Shown here: positions 10,745 to 20,514 of the stretch, piece after piece
How positions within the stretch are numbered: the first letter of the stretch is position 1
How the letters are laid out: each line of letters begins with the position of its first letter
Assembly: GCF_003589595.1 (NCBI RefSeq)
Contig: NW_020654289.1
Location: 3,969,047 to 4,033,046, forward strand
Length of the DNA: 64,000 bases
DNA from: Hyposmocoma kahamanoa
Taxonomy: Eukaryota > Arthropoda > Insecta > Lepidoptera > Cosmopterigidae
Direction: 5' to 3'
Made by a program: the position numbers and the translations under genes
The notes under the pieces: model-generated
Seen by the model: the letters and a program-made list of their open reading frames with translations, nothing else
What the model was told of the DNA's origin: nothing
Databases searched by the model: none

Positions 10745-11015
10745 ATTATTAATACAAACATGGAACACTTAGAAAAAAATCCTTCGATCCGAACCAACGT
10801 CTTCTAGCAAAACGTAGCAGACGCTATGTCAGCTAAGCCACGGAACGAATTAGCGGACCTTACAAATTTTTCTATGTGCCTGTTGCAGATGTTTGTTCTT
10901 GGTTTATTTAACGACTTTTTTGCCGTAGCGCTATCTGTGTGATATCTATTTCTTCACTCAGCCAGGTTAAGGTACCTTTACAGCTACCAGCAGCTAACTA
11001 GAGATGTCAGACATG
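10745..11015 (-). repeat. Family J repeat, copy 2
   Basis: The reverse complement aligns with 8614-8870: CATCTCTAGTTAGCTG, GAGTGAAGAAATAGATAT, AGTCGTTAAATAAACCAAG, ATTCGTTCCGTGGCTTAG and a diverged GGTTCGGATCGAAGGATTT end. The two copies differ at many sites, so the family is old. Confidence 0.65.
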
Positions 11016-11630
11016 TAAGTTTATTGAACGTCAGGTTGTTTCGCCATAATAACATTCAATTATTTTTTGTGAAATTACTATAGAACTGTGTCAACTGTCA
11101 AAAACACTATTGAAGTTAATGAGTTTTTAAAACAGTCGTTGTTAGGGCGCGTTCAAATTAGCAGCTGTTAGACGCGCTGCAGCAGCGCAGCGAGGGCACT
11201 ACTATCGCTTTTCATACAATTTCTAGAAGCGCTGCAACCGCGCAGCGGCCATGCGAACGCCGCGCAATAGTCGCGCTGCAGTCTCGCTCGGTTGCAGTCA
11301 CGGTTAATGACATATACATATTAATTTTTCAAACCACGATGGATGAAAATTGAATTGAAGGATTTATAGAGAATGTAAAACAACACCCTGCAATTTTAGA
11401 TAGCTGTTCCCGTCCGGACCGTGGACTATGAGACGAAAAGTTTGGGAACCTCATGTCTAAACTCTTTCTAGAAGAAATCATTCCCAGCTTTGTCTAATGG
11501 GTCGATAACGATAATAGTCATTCAAACGAAGAGCGCCATTAGTATTGTAAACAATCGCGGGGACACAATTTCATTCATCCAACTGTAGACCTAGTCCTAA
11601 TGTTTTTACTTGTTAGTCTTTCGCTTTTAT
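11016..11630. other. Non-coding with a GC-rich GCGCTGCAG cluster
   Basis: Between 11145 and 11310 the words GCGCTGCA, CGCGCAGCG and GCTGCAACCGCGCAG recur on both strands, forming a locally self-complementary GC-rich segment within AT-rich sequence. It begins AGGGCGCGTTCAAATTAGC. It could be the core of a miniature inverted-repeat element; termini were not defined. Confidence 0.4.
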
Positions 11631-11810
11631 ATAACATCAAGTGACGGAAGGAACAAGTCGTGCGCCTGATGGACCACGTCACCCTGAGACATAAGTTGAC
11701 AAATCCCAGATACCTGTAATTTCACCAGCACCCTTACCCTTCAAAACTGAAACACAGAAATGCTGACATTACTGCTTGGCGGCAGAAATAAATAAAGTGG
11801 CAGTACTTCT
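11631..11810 (+). repeat. Family C repeat, copy 1 (internally deleted)
   Basis: Starts ATAACATCAAGTGACGGAAG, continues AACAAGTCGTGCGCCTGATGG, then jumps to CACCCTGAGACATAAGTTGAC and ends with CTGACATTACTGCTTGGCGG and CAGAAATA. Compared with the fuller copy at 63353 it lacks the CACGCCTGTCCATAACAG to GATCTGAGG segment. Confidence 0.75.
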
Positions 11811-11884
11811 TAATAAATAGATACTATATGAACCTTGAACTTCCTTTTCACCAGCTGTTTCTTCAATATTAACTACAGTTATTA

Positions 11885-12181
11885 CTAAGAAACACCACAA
11901 CATATACATACATATATATACATACACATAATATAATAATAAGCTTCTTTTTTCGCACGCCATTTAACTTGGTACTTTGCTACCCTGAGGCACTGGCTAC
12001 CAGCTGCTACTGCAATACGATCTAACCAACGAGTTGCAGATTTTTCTCCTGTTTCTGAAGGAAAAGGACAAAAATCAATGGTGAACCATTGATTTAAAAT
12101 TTCGTGTTTCGTCTGTTTCAGTTTCTTATAGTTGTTTAAATGAGCACTCCATTTGTATATTCCTCCGAATCCAAGTAACAA
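11885..12181 (-). pseudogene. Possible RTE-like C-terminal fragment
   Basis: The minus-strand frame contains SATRWLDRIAVAAGSQCL and KWRAKKEAYYY. This resembles the RWTDDL...AG.W...W.....EAY pattern that ends RTE-type polyproteins (compare 4455-4550). The upstream half has no match that I can name. The tentative call rests on this one pattern. Confidence 0.3.
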
Positions 12182-12483
12182 AGGTAACTATGGAATAGAT
12201 TAGAATGCATTATTCATTATTACAATTTTGGAACACGTGAAGATGTTAAGGGAGCTTGCTTATAAGTTTATTTTAATAAATATGTATTTTCGGGATGTAC
12301 ATCCATATACAGTGCTTATTTACATAACATTTAGGTAGAAATCAACCTTACGGTTTACTACGTAACAGTACATGAGTGGATGTTCAAAGAATATAGGTCG
12401 AGGTAGAAGGTACGTAGCATTTTTTATGATGTGATAAAGACGTTCTCTTTTCAATTCTTAGTAATAAGTAACTTTAAGGACGA

Positions 12484-12708
12484 AAATGTCGTGTGCCTAG
12501 TGGTAAGCGACACGCCTGTCCATAACAGCTGCAGCTCTGACTCTGAGCTTTAAATCACAAAGATCTTAGGGGCACTTCTACTGCGCCCGTCATCTTGAGA
12601 TATAATGTTAAATGTCCCCTGTGCCGGTAATCTGACCAGCACCTTTAACCTTCCAAACCGGAATGCAGTAATGTTTACATTACTGCTCGGCGGCAGTAAT
12701 AGGTAAGG
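12484..12708 (+). repeat. Family C repeat, copy 2
   Basis: Shared anchors in order: GTGGTAAGCGACACGCCTGT, CATAACAGCTGCAG, GAGCTTTAAATCACAAAGAT, ACTGCGCCCGTCATCTTGAG, TTCCAAACCGGAATGCAGTA, ATGTTTACATTACTGC, CGGCAGTAATAGGTAAGG. The 5' T-rich start is missing. Confidence 0.8.
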
Positions 12709-13350
12709 TATATATAGAAAACAGGTACATTATTGCAAAACACTACAATTCCTAACTTGATGAATAAATAGACTCTTACCCTAAAAGGGCCGAGTTATAC
12801 TGAATTACAGATAGGTATTCATAGGTACATGATAAGGATGTAGTGGTTACAAAATTATTAAAATTGGCATATGATTTAGATTACTAATGACTATAAACTT
12901 AGTAAAGGAATCAAAATTGAAACGAGCGGCGAAACGGGCCATGGGCCGTGGAACTGTTTGGGTTCTATAAGCGTCAGTTTGAAGGCACCCTTACGTGTTT
13001 TACTTGCAAGTGAGATTTCGTTGCTAAATTTTATACAATTAATTCATCTTACTGACATAAACTTTGATGTCACTGTCGATAAGTATACATTATCGCTAAG
13101 TTAGCTAAGCTTCGTTCTCAGTGTGGCCTACGCATAAGAATCAATACAAACAATTCTACATACTTGTATGACGAAACTACCTTCGATTTATGTCAACAAG
13201 TACAAGTTATCTTTTTCTTATTTTATGTGGGTGTTAGGTGTTAAAGGTTATTTGGTGTGGGCCTTTAAGTATTTACACACATCCATGCAGTGACAGCATA
13301 TGAACTATGCAGTGATAAAGCTTGTATAGAAATAAGCATTAAATAAATAA
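12709..13350. other. Nothing recognised
   Basis: AT-rich non-coding sequence. Confidence 0.4.
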
Positions 13351-13790
13351 ATAACGCACACACTCATAATCATAGCCCTGCACTAGGAAAATCCTGTATC
13401 GCGGGTGCTATGGACATGCACATAGGTAGATTTACTATGGCGCAGGTGAAAGGCGTTGGTGGTCACCACTTCGCCATGGTAGTTTGGTGGAGAATGATAT
13501 TCGAGTCGTGGATTAGTAAAAGACTGTATTATATTTTGTTTGAGCTACTTATATATACTAATTTGGTACTTGTGTCTTATGCTAATTCACAGAACATGAT
13601 TGTTAAATTTGCTTGCACTAGGACGTGCCTGAATATCGGACGAGGGTTAGACATTCTGGCACGTCTGTGGCTGCTACAGTAGACAACCACAAATTACTCC
13701 CAAACTCACGAGAGAAATAAATGTAGGTAGGCCATACAAATATTTCTCCCGCCCCGAGAATCGAACCGGGGACAGCACAGGATGGTAATT
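13351..13790 (-). repeat. SINE family B, copy 1, split by an insert
   Basis: The minus-strand tRNA-headed SINE is recognised by ATAACGCACACACTC, TCGCGGGTGC, AGACAACCACAAATTAC and AATCGAACCGGGGAC. About 255 bp of foreign sequence (13426-13680) sits between CATAG and AGACAACC. The tRNA-like head is truncated at 13790. Confidence 0.75.
13426..13680. mobile_element. Unclassified insert inside SINE B copy 1
   Basis: The segment is absent from all other family B copies, where CATAG is followed directly by ACAACC. Its left side carries an imperfect hairpin (CTATGGCGCAGGTG near 13435 against CACCACTTCGCCATGGTAG near 13462). No transposase or clear target duplication was seen. Confidence 0.5.
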
Positions 13791-13894
13791 AGATGATGAT
13801 GGTATTTAAATTGCATTGTCGTCATCAAAGTTGTTTATCATTTAAAAGTGTTCATGACCATTTTAGATAAATAATAAATAAATATAATAAATAA

Positions 13895-14100
13895 ATAACG
13901 CACACACTCAACATAGCCCCGCACTAGGGAAACCCTGTGTCGCGGGTGCCATGGACACACATATAGACAACCACAAATTACACCCAAACTCACGAGAGAA
14001 ATAATTGTAGGCCATACAACTATTTCTCTCGGCCCGGGAATCGAACCTGGGACCTCTGCGTGGCAGTCCGGCATGGTAACCGTTCGGCCACGGAGGCAGT
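13895..14100 (-). repeat. SINE family B, copy 2 (full length)
   Basis: On the minus strand it starts ACTGCCTCCGTGGCCGAACG, with a polymerase III box A-like TGGCCGAACGG and box B GGTTCGATTCCCG. The body runs through TATTTCTCTCGTGAGTTTG, GTGTAATTTGTGGTTGTCTA and CGCGACACAGGGTTTCCC to GTGTGTGCGTTATT, followed by an AT-rich tail (13868-13896). The tRNA-like head identifies a tRNA-derived SINE; the source tRNA was not determined. Confidence 0.85.
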
Positions 14101-14129
14101 TATAGATCTAAATCTAAATCATGCACACG

Positions 14130-14290
14130 TATGGGCACGAAGCGATTTCCTTCCTCGTTACTGATGCTGAGAAATAGGATGTGGAATTCTATGGCTGCTT
14201 GTCTGTAGCCCAACAGATACAACTAAAGCCTTTTCAAGGCGAGAATGAATAGGCATTTTCTAGGCAGACACGCTCACTTCTCGTCTACAT
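14130..14290 (+). pseudogene. LINE ORF2 C-terminal scrap
   Basis: Translation gives fragments such as LRNRMWNSMAAC and FKARMNRHFLGR in shifting frames. They match the RT C-terminal pattern also seen at 53600-53680 (PFKAKVNRHYLGRR). It is a short truncated LINE end. Confidence 0.5.
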
Positions 14291-14379
14291 CGTCATTCAC
14301 CATTAGTTGAGATTGTGGTTAAATATTGTGTGTAATTTGCAGTCTTTTTAAACAAATACATAATTTTAAACAAAAATTA

Positions 14380-14575
14380 ATTTTAGTCGATGTTACGAAC
14401 ATCGAAAGCTTAGTAAATCAAATCACAAGATTCACAATTTCGAAAGTCGCTGTTACGACTTTCGATATTGTGAATCTGGAAGATTCGGATTTCGTGGTAG
14501 ACTTTTTGATTTTAAATAAAAGAAAGGACAATAGGCGATCTAATTAGTAAATAGCAATCCCTTGCAGATACGAGT
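14380..14575. repeat. Family N repeat, copy 1, with a 22-bp hairpin
   Basis: AGATTCACAATTTCGAAAGTCG (14429-14450) pairs with CGACTTTCGATATTGTGAATCT (14457-14478) with one or two mismatches around CTGTTA. The following GGAAGATTCGGATTTCGTGG and GTAGAC recur at 15243-15300. An open frame of 73 codons (14326-14547) spans the hairpin but resembles nothing I know. Confidence 0.55.
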
Positions 14576-14766
14576 GGCGGCTGAAAAGTAATCTACTTAT
14601 ATAACAACCAATGTACAACGATATCTACGTAATCTACTAGCGTTATGTATGAAATAAAAGACGGGGACGTTTTTATTTTTTCCAATATGAAATAACATAA
14701 GAAATACAAAAAGAAAATGCACTTCTTATATTCGTTAGAAAGGGATTTTTTTTTCTTTTTTTTTTT

Positions 14767-14969
14767 AACGCACACACTCAACATAGCACCGCACTAGGGA
14801 AACCCTGTGTCGCGGGTGCCATGGACACACACATAGACAACCACAAATTACACCCAAATTCACGAGAGAAATAATTGTAGGCCATGCAACTATTTCTCCC
14901 GGCCCGGGAATCGAACCTGGGACCTCTGCGTGGCAGTCCGGCATGGTAACCGTTCGGCGGAGGCAGTTA
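14767..14969 (-). repeat. SINE family B, copy 3
   Basis: Nearly the same as copy 2 (GCACCGCACTAGGGAAACCC, GAATCGAACCTGGGACCTC, GCAGTCCGGCATGGTAACCG), with a small deletion in the head (CGTTCGGCGGAGG). The preceding T/C run (14747-14766) is the complement of its A-rich tail. Confidence 0.85.
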
Positions 14970-15242
14970 AATTAAAACTTAGAAAGGGTTATAAAGTTGT
15001 TGCTCGTTTTTAAACATTTTGCTTTTTTTTCTTCTGCCATTTTGTCAGTGCAAAGTAAAACGTAATAATCAAAAGAGTGTCACTAGTTTTGAAAAAAGAA
15101 TAAACAACGAATGCGACACGGTATTGGCCAGTATTATTTTTGAATTGGAAATAGCCACAAAAGATTATTTTTCAACCGCCATAATATATTATTCCCACAC
15201 ATAATTATTAAATTTCATAAAGAAAAGCATGACCGTGTTGTT

Positions 15243-15345
15243 GCGACTTTCAATGCCATTGTGAATCTGGAAGATTCGGATTTCATAGTAGACCTTCAAA
15301 TAAACAATTTTAGTTGTAAGCAATCTCTAACAGATACACAAAGCG
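15243..15345. repeat. Family N repeat, copy 2
   Basis: CGACTTTCAATGCCATTGTG, AATCTGGAAGATTCGGATTT, CATAGTAGACC and later GCAATCTCTAACAGATAC match 14457-14575 in direct orientation. The hairpin's left arm is missing. Confidence 0.5.
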
Positions 15346-15930
15346 TAATAATGCTCCCACACACACACATTCTATCTCACAACGAAGGCATACACGTGTT
15401 AAGAATATACATTCGTCCTAAATGTTCCTAAAAATTACAGTATTCAAAGTAGAAGAGAAAATAAGGTCTCGACCACGGGCGATATTTCATGCTTAAAAGT
15501 TACCTAACTAACTTTGTAATAACATGATATTTTCATATTTTTGCCCACACTAACAACTTGAAGCTACAGTACGAGGCATAAAGTCTGAGACTGCAATACT
15601 TTTATGTCGGAAGGGATGAAGTCATAAAAGAAAGGTCAATGAATATTTTAACAGGTAATGATACTGAAGAAGATTATGTAATGATCTCTTTTACATATCG
15701 ACATCATATACTGTATTACATATTGAAGAATGGCATAAGTGGTTACATCAAAAACGCTTATTGTTACATTAGATACAGAAAATATCTGTAATATTAGTCG
15801 ATAGAGTTACAATAATTGGTAAGGATGTGATATTTTGCTGTATATAAAGGACCAATAAACATTTTTAACGTAATTCCTCCTATGCTATTCTCCCATGAGG
15901 GGTACGATTTGCACATCGACGTAACGTACT
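15346..15930. other. Nothing recognised
   Basis: AT-rich, with a short CA run at 15359-15368. Confidence 0.4.
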
Positions 15931-15934
15931 CACC

Positions 15935-16140
15935 GGTAGCAGAAATAGGTAAGCTAGCAGTAGAGCTCCTAGTGAAAAATTCATTTGCGGAAACTACTGC
16001 TACCTTACCTATTTCTGCTACCAAGCAGTAATGTGAACATTACTGCGTTCCAGTTTTGAACTTGGGACTTGTTAACTTATGTCTCTGGGTGAAAAGCGCA
16101 ATGGCAGTGCCCCTCAGATCTTTGAAATGAAATGAAATTT
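15935..16140 (-). repeat. Family C repeat, copy 3, with terminal snapback
   Basis: The minus-strand family C 3' half is present: GGTAGCAGAAATAGGTAAGG, the CAGTAATG/CATTACTG hairpin (about 16024-16045), GACATAAGTTAACAAGTCCC and GATCTGAGGGGCAC. At its outer end 15935-15963 is a reverse-complement copy of 15994-16022 (29 nt, one mismatch, 30-nt loop), an inverted duplication not found in other copies. Confidence 0.75.
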
Positions 16141-16299
16141 TATTTACTTAAAACATGGTGTGAAAGATGGAACATACTATTTCAGTACACAGGTTTTACC
16201 TGTCTCGGCATGCAATTACTTCAATTTAATTAAATTATAACTCTGCCATCGGCCATGCAAGGAAATCAATCAATTAATACGACAAAATAATAAACTATC

Positions 16300-16553
16300 A
16301 ATGTCAATAGGAAATGAAACTATTTTTCCGGATTTAAATAGCGTATATTTGTTTTTTTTTAAATAAACCGACGTTTCGGGCACTTCACAGGTCCCATGGT
16401 TACGGGTTGACTGAGGTCGTACCGTGACAATGGGACCTGTAAAGGGCCCGAAACGTCGGTTTGTTTGAAAAAACAAATATACGCGATTTAAATTCGGAAA
16501 AATATTTTCATTTCCTATGTGTAACAATCACGAAAACCTAAGAACTCGATATA
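16300..16553. repeat. Family F palindromic element, copy 1
   Basis: Arms 16308-16399 and 16429-16517 are inverted copies of each other (TAGGAAATGAAACTATTTTT, CGTATATTTG, CCGACGTTTCGGGC, ACAGGTCCCATGG) with a short loop. The right flank GTGTAACAATCACGAAAACC to GAACTCG is also the flank of copy 3 at 58291, so it belongs to the element. This long hairpin has the form of a palindromic MITE or a solo inverted dimer. Confidence 0.7.
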
Positions 16554-16598
16554 TCAACTATTAAATATTATACATAATTATATTACAGTACAGACAAA

Positions 16599-16686
16599 AG
16601 CACGTTAAGTTTGACACTGTGTGCTTAAGACTGCTCTTATCGTAACCGGCATAGAGTTAGATTTAAGTGTCAAGCTTGACGTGCTC
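16599..16686. repeat. Miniature inverted repeat, about 88 bp
   Basis: AGCACGTTAAGTTTGACACT (about 16599) and AGTGTCAAGCTTGACGTGCT (about 16666) pair with two mismatches around 48 bp. Only one copy is seen. It may be a very short MITE. Confidence 0.5.
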
Positions 16687-17199
16687 ATGACCCTGTTCCA
16701 GGTAGACATATAAAAAATTAAGAAAGTTGATAAATAGAAAATTTCCTCGAGGACCGTACGTACCTAATTATTACATTATACGTACATAAATATTAAGCAC
16801 TAATTCCATGTCAACATTTATCTAAATCAGTCACTTTATAATAATTTATGCCTCTATGCCATTCACACACATACCATTGCAATGGTTTTTGTAATAAGAC
16901 AATATGGGTTTTGTACATGAGTCTATTTGGACCCCTTAAACCTCTACTATGTACATCTGCAATTTTTGTGATTTGAAACTGTGAGCGACACTGCATCTGT
17001 TATGGACAGGCGTGTCGTTTACAAACACTACAATACATTTGTCCGTCCTGTCACTTGGTGTCGTTAAAAAACAGGAAAGGAATGATATGTCGTGCGGTGA
17101 GGCTGCTTTAGTGTACGCCATGCAGATAATGAAGTGAGATAAGAGATTAAGTTCCTTTGCACTTGCAAGAAATAAGTTTGATAAACGCACGAAGAAAAT

Positions 17200-17402
17200 C
17201 ACAAACTCGATTTTTTTTCCAAACGTTTGCTCGAATTTTCGTTACACCGAAAACCGAATTATAACGAAACCGTTGTTCTTTCAGTATATATATCAATTCC
17301 TTCTATTAGTAAGTTAGGTTTAAACGAAAAAATATTTTCCTCTCAAAATTACTTTCGAGGTTATGAAAATTTGAGCAAGCGTTATTTCCGGAAAATGTTA
17401 TT
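17200..17402. repeat. Family O miniature inverted-repeat element, copy 1
   Basis: Left CAAACGTTTGCTCGAATTTT and CGTTACACCG; right GGTTATGAAAATTTGAGCAA and GCGTTATTTCCGG. The ends are inverted relative to each other. The internal CGAATTATAACGAAACCGTT and TTTTCCTCTCAAAATTACTT recur in copy 2 at 49995. No coding content. Confidence 0.65.
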
Positions 17403-18214
17403 TCAGACTACTGATAGGTAACCATCTGGCAGTGGTAGCCAAGACTTTGCTGCGTTTTAGTTGAAAGGTCGACGGGTTGAATCCCAAATTTAGTAGCAGT
17501 AGAGCTCGATGTGAAAAAGTTAGTCCAGGGAAATACTGAAGAAAGAAAGAAAGAAAGAAAAATAATTTATTTGGCAACATTTTACAATAAATAATACAAA
17601 ATAAACACAATCACACATTATATGTTACCAAAACGGTCACCACTCAGCTTTGTGTAGTGAGACGTTGGACAAAAAGAAAGATGGCGCCTCGTGCAAGCAG
17701 GCGGTAAGATGAAATAAAACAAAAAAGAAATATAAAGATTAGGTATAAAACTTAATTACAAATATAAATCAAAACTTAAAATATTAAACAAAACCATAAA
17801 CTAATCCTAACATAGATACATAATAATAAAAATGAAATAAATACCAAAAATGTGATTATAATGTAGTGTAAGTGAGGTGAGTATACGTAGTGTAAGTGAG
17901 GTGATTAGTGTTAACACATTGTACAAATTGGCTCACTTTTTAAGAACTTTGCAAGCAATGCACGACTACCTTATGTAGTGAGATTATAATTGAGTTGATA
18001 ATAAAAACTTCTTATAGGCTAATTTAAAAGAGGCAACAGATTTACTGTCACCTTACCTATTTCTGGTGCAACGCAGTACTATTAATTTGAGAAAGTAACA
18101 TTCTGAACAACACTAAGATGACGACAGCAGGCGAATATAAAAACCCGAACGAACTATGTACCTATTTTTGTAATTAAGAAAGTGCACAAATTTAGGATTG
18201 GCACCGAGCGGCAG
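17403..18214. other. Non-coding, with two simple repeats
   Basis: 17541-17560 is a GAAA microsatellite. At 17862-17908 GTAGTGTAAGTGAGGTGA occurs twice in tandem (period about 24 bp). A small family C fragment, ACCTTACCTATTTCTGGTG, lies near 18052. Nothing else recognised. Confidence 0.5.
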
Positions 18215-18470
18215 AAATCGACGCTACGCCACTGCCAAGCAGTAATATGAACGTTACTGCTTTCCGGTTTGGAAGGGTAAGGGTACTGATGAAATTGCGC
18301 ATGGGACTTGTCGACTTAAGTCTCAGGGTGACAGACGCAGTGGGAGTGCGCCAAAGATCTTTGCGCTTTAAAGCTCTGAGAGGCACTGCAACTGTTATGG
18401 ATAGGCATATCGCTTACCACCACGCGCACTTGTTCGTCCTGTCACCTGGTATTGTAAAAAAAATCCTTGT
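18215..18470 (-). repeat. Family C repeat, copy 4
   Basis: Anchors on the plus strand: CCAAGCAGTAATATGAACGT, TACTGCTTTCCGGTTTGG, ATGGGACTTGTCGACTTAAG, GCCAAAGATCTTTGCGCTTT, AAAGCTCTGAGAGGCACTGC, GTTATGGATAGGC and GTTCGTCCTGTCACC, ending TTGTAAAAAAAAT. An open frame through it (18247-18519) is an accident of the repeat. Confidence 0.8.
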
Positions 18471-18684
18471 GGCAATATCTACCTCTAAATGTAATTATCA
18501 AAGTTACATACATTTATAAATGAAGGATGATTTGCAGTATTTACTACGTACCTACTAATTAAGGTGATACTTATGACTGCGCCGAGGCAGCGATACATAA
18601 TTGCGAAATAATTGGGTTCGTTTGATCCCTCACCGTATCGTTATTTCTAAAGCTTTAGTTGTGAAATTAATGTATAAGATGAAG

Positions 18685-19078
18685 AACGAGATTAGGTACT
18701 TGTAGTTTCGTCGACAGAAAAAATAAACCCTTAGTACCGCGTAAATATTGCACGGAAGGTCATCATTTCTTGAATAATAACAAAACTACATCTTTTCTAT
18801 AACGTATACTCTCCACATTTTCGAAATATGTGTTTGTTATAATAATACGAGGGAAATGCTTAAATTCGCACGCAGTCCGCCCATACTAGCCAGAGCCGCC
18901 ACGCTTCCCCCTGTCCGCTTTGGTCTTGCTTCGGCCGTCAGGCGTGGAAGTTGTGTCGCTTGGGCTTATCACGGCTTTTAAAAACGTATGTCACACGCAC
19001 ACATACACGAAGCGCATAGAATACCTAAAACCAATTAGCGCAAGAAACTCGGTGCCCTCTTAAAAAACACACTATTTT
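18685..19078 (-). repeat. Family I repeat, copy 2
   Basis: Inverted relative to 9945-10340. The plus strand reads AGGTACTTGTAGTTTCGTCG, CCTTAGTACCGCGTAAATAT, GGAAGGTCATCATTTCTTGA, CCTGTCCGCTTTGGTCTTGC and CGGTGCCCTCTTAAAAAACA. Divergence is visible but modest. Confidence 0.75.
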
Positions 19079-19552
19079 GATTTTTCTGGAAAATGACAAC
19101 TTTCCGTGAGAGAGGCTTAAAATTTCTACGAAAAAAGTTAGTGGACGCATACATAACTTATTTCATGTACTTTGTAATATTTATTTTTTATTTATTTTAT
19201 TTTATTTTTTCTTGTGATAAAAGCATTTTTGTCATCTCATCATAATATGTCGCTTTATTTTATCAAGGGTATTATAGCTATCTACGTACAAGAACGTGTT
19301 TTTATTTCTAGTAAATTTAGACTCTATGTAGCAGAATGTAGCAGTAGAGCTCCTTGTAAAAGTGGTCGTCCAGGCAAGTACTGCTACCTTACCTAATTCC
19401 ACCGCCGAGCAGTAATGTGAGCATTACTGCGTTCTGGCTTTGAAGTGCTTGTGAAATTACAGGCACATGGATCATGTGAACTTATGTCTCAAGGAGACGG
19501 GCGCAGAGACAGTGCCACTCGGATCTTTGTAATTTAAAGCTCTGTAGTGCGA

Positions 19553-20174
19553 TTAACGTAAGTTCAATCTATCAAAACATCGTTGAAGTTACGTACTCGT
19601 TCGAAGTCCTGTCCAAAATTGGTATCCACGTATCACATGAACGAACGTTGATATGAATAGAATCGAAACGTAACGACTAATGAACGACATCTTGGATTGT
19701 GAAATTTGTCGTTTAGTCGTCGAAAGTCTATTGAAAGAACTGTCAAAATTTGAGCAGAATATGTATGACTTGTCGTTTAGAGTCGATTCAAGTTCAGAAT
19801 ACGCTTTAACGACATTTGGATCGAACGTCTTTAAAATTGGACTCGTTGACATTCGACTGTCACACGTGAATACGTGACTTACAAATAAATGGACGACGGG
19901 TCTAATACAAAAACCACGAAAAAAATGTCCCAAGTCAACCTATTCGAAATTTAAATTGTAATGTCATCGCAGTATCGCGCTGTCAGTAGAACAAATGAAG
20001 ACTAAAGCGGAGTTTGGCGCTCTGTATACGATTTTAGCGCCTTACAAGTGCGGACACTTTTTAGCGCGGACCCGACGTCCATATAATTGTAAGTCAGTGC
20101 GTGAATACGAAAAAGCAGTTCAACGACTCAATCGCTACGATATCGTAACGATTTAATTACGTGAATTACCCCAC
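19553..20174. mobile_element. Unclassified insert carrying a nested hAT-like MITE
   Basis: It interrupts a family C copy and is itself interrupted by the family D element at 19873-20099. The ends GATTAACGTAAGTTCAA and, inverted, GTAATTCACGTAATTAAATC are only loosely alike. The frames at 19589-19933 (minus) and 19680-19877 (plus) look accidental. Confidence 0.45.
19873..20099. mobile_element. Family D hAT-like MITE, copy 1
   Basis: The ends are GTGACTTACAA and TTGTAAGTCAGTG, flanked by CGTGAATA at 19865-19872 and 20100-20107, an 8-bp target duplication. The interior matches copy 2 at 26640 without a difference that I can see. A non-coding 227-bp element with short inverted ends and 8-bp duplications fits the hAT superfamily. 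Confidence 0.85.
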
Positions 20175-20285
20175 GGAGCGGCACTGCAGCTGTTATGAAC
20201 AGAAGTGTCACTTACGATCAGGCACACGATTTGTTCGTCCCGTCAGTTGATATCACAAAAAAATATTTTATTTATTTCTTTTTTA

Positions 20286-20444
20286 AAGCCCCGCACTAGA
20301 GAAACCCTGTATCGCGGGTGTCGTGGACACATCATAGACAACCACAAATTACACCCAAACTCAGGAGACAAATAAAATTAAATGTAGGCCATATAAATAT
20401 TTGTCCCTGCCTGGGAAATGAATCCAGGCCCTCTGCGTGATACA
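20286..20444 (-). repeat. SINE family B, copy 4 (degraded)
   Basis: GCCCCGCACTAGAGAAACCC, TCGCGGGTGTCG, AGACAACCACAAATTACACC and CCAGGCCCTCTGCGTG match the family. The head is truncated and box B is mutated (GAAATGAATCCAGG). Confidence 0.75.
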
Positions 20445-20514
20445 CCAAACAACACAGGCCCCCTGTAAAGGAGATAGAGTTTCAAATCCTATCATTTATA
20501 AAATACCAATACCA

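Larger units (their letters stand above)
19330..20275 (-). repeat. Family C repeat, copy 5, split by a 620-bp insert
   Basis: The first part (19330-19552) runs GTAGAGCTCCTTGTAAAAG, GAGCAGTAATGTGAGCATTA, CATGTGAACTTATGTCTC to AAAGCTCTGTAGTG. The second (about 20175-20275) resumes CGGAGCGGCACTGCAGCTGT, ATGAACAGAAGTGTC and TTCGTCCCGTCAG with a poly(A)-like end. In unbroken copies AAGCTCTGAG runs directly into TGGCACTGC, so everything between is inserted. Confidence 0.75.

Noticed and set aside
18247..18519. 90-codon protein
   Set aside because: It is translated from a family C repeat, and equivalent frames appear wherever that repeat occurs in the same orientation.
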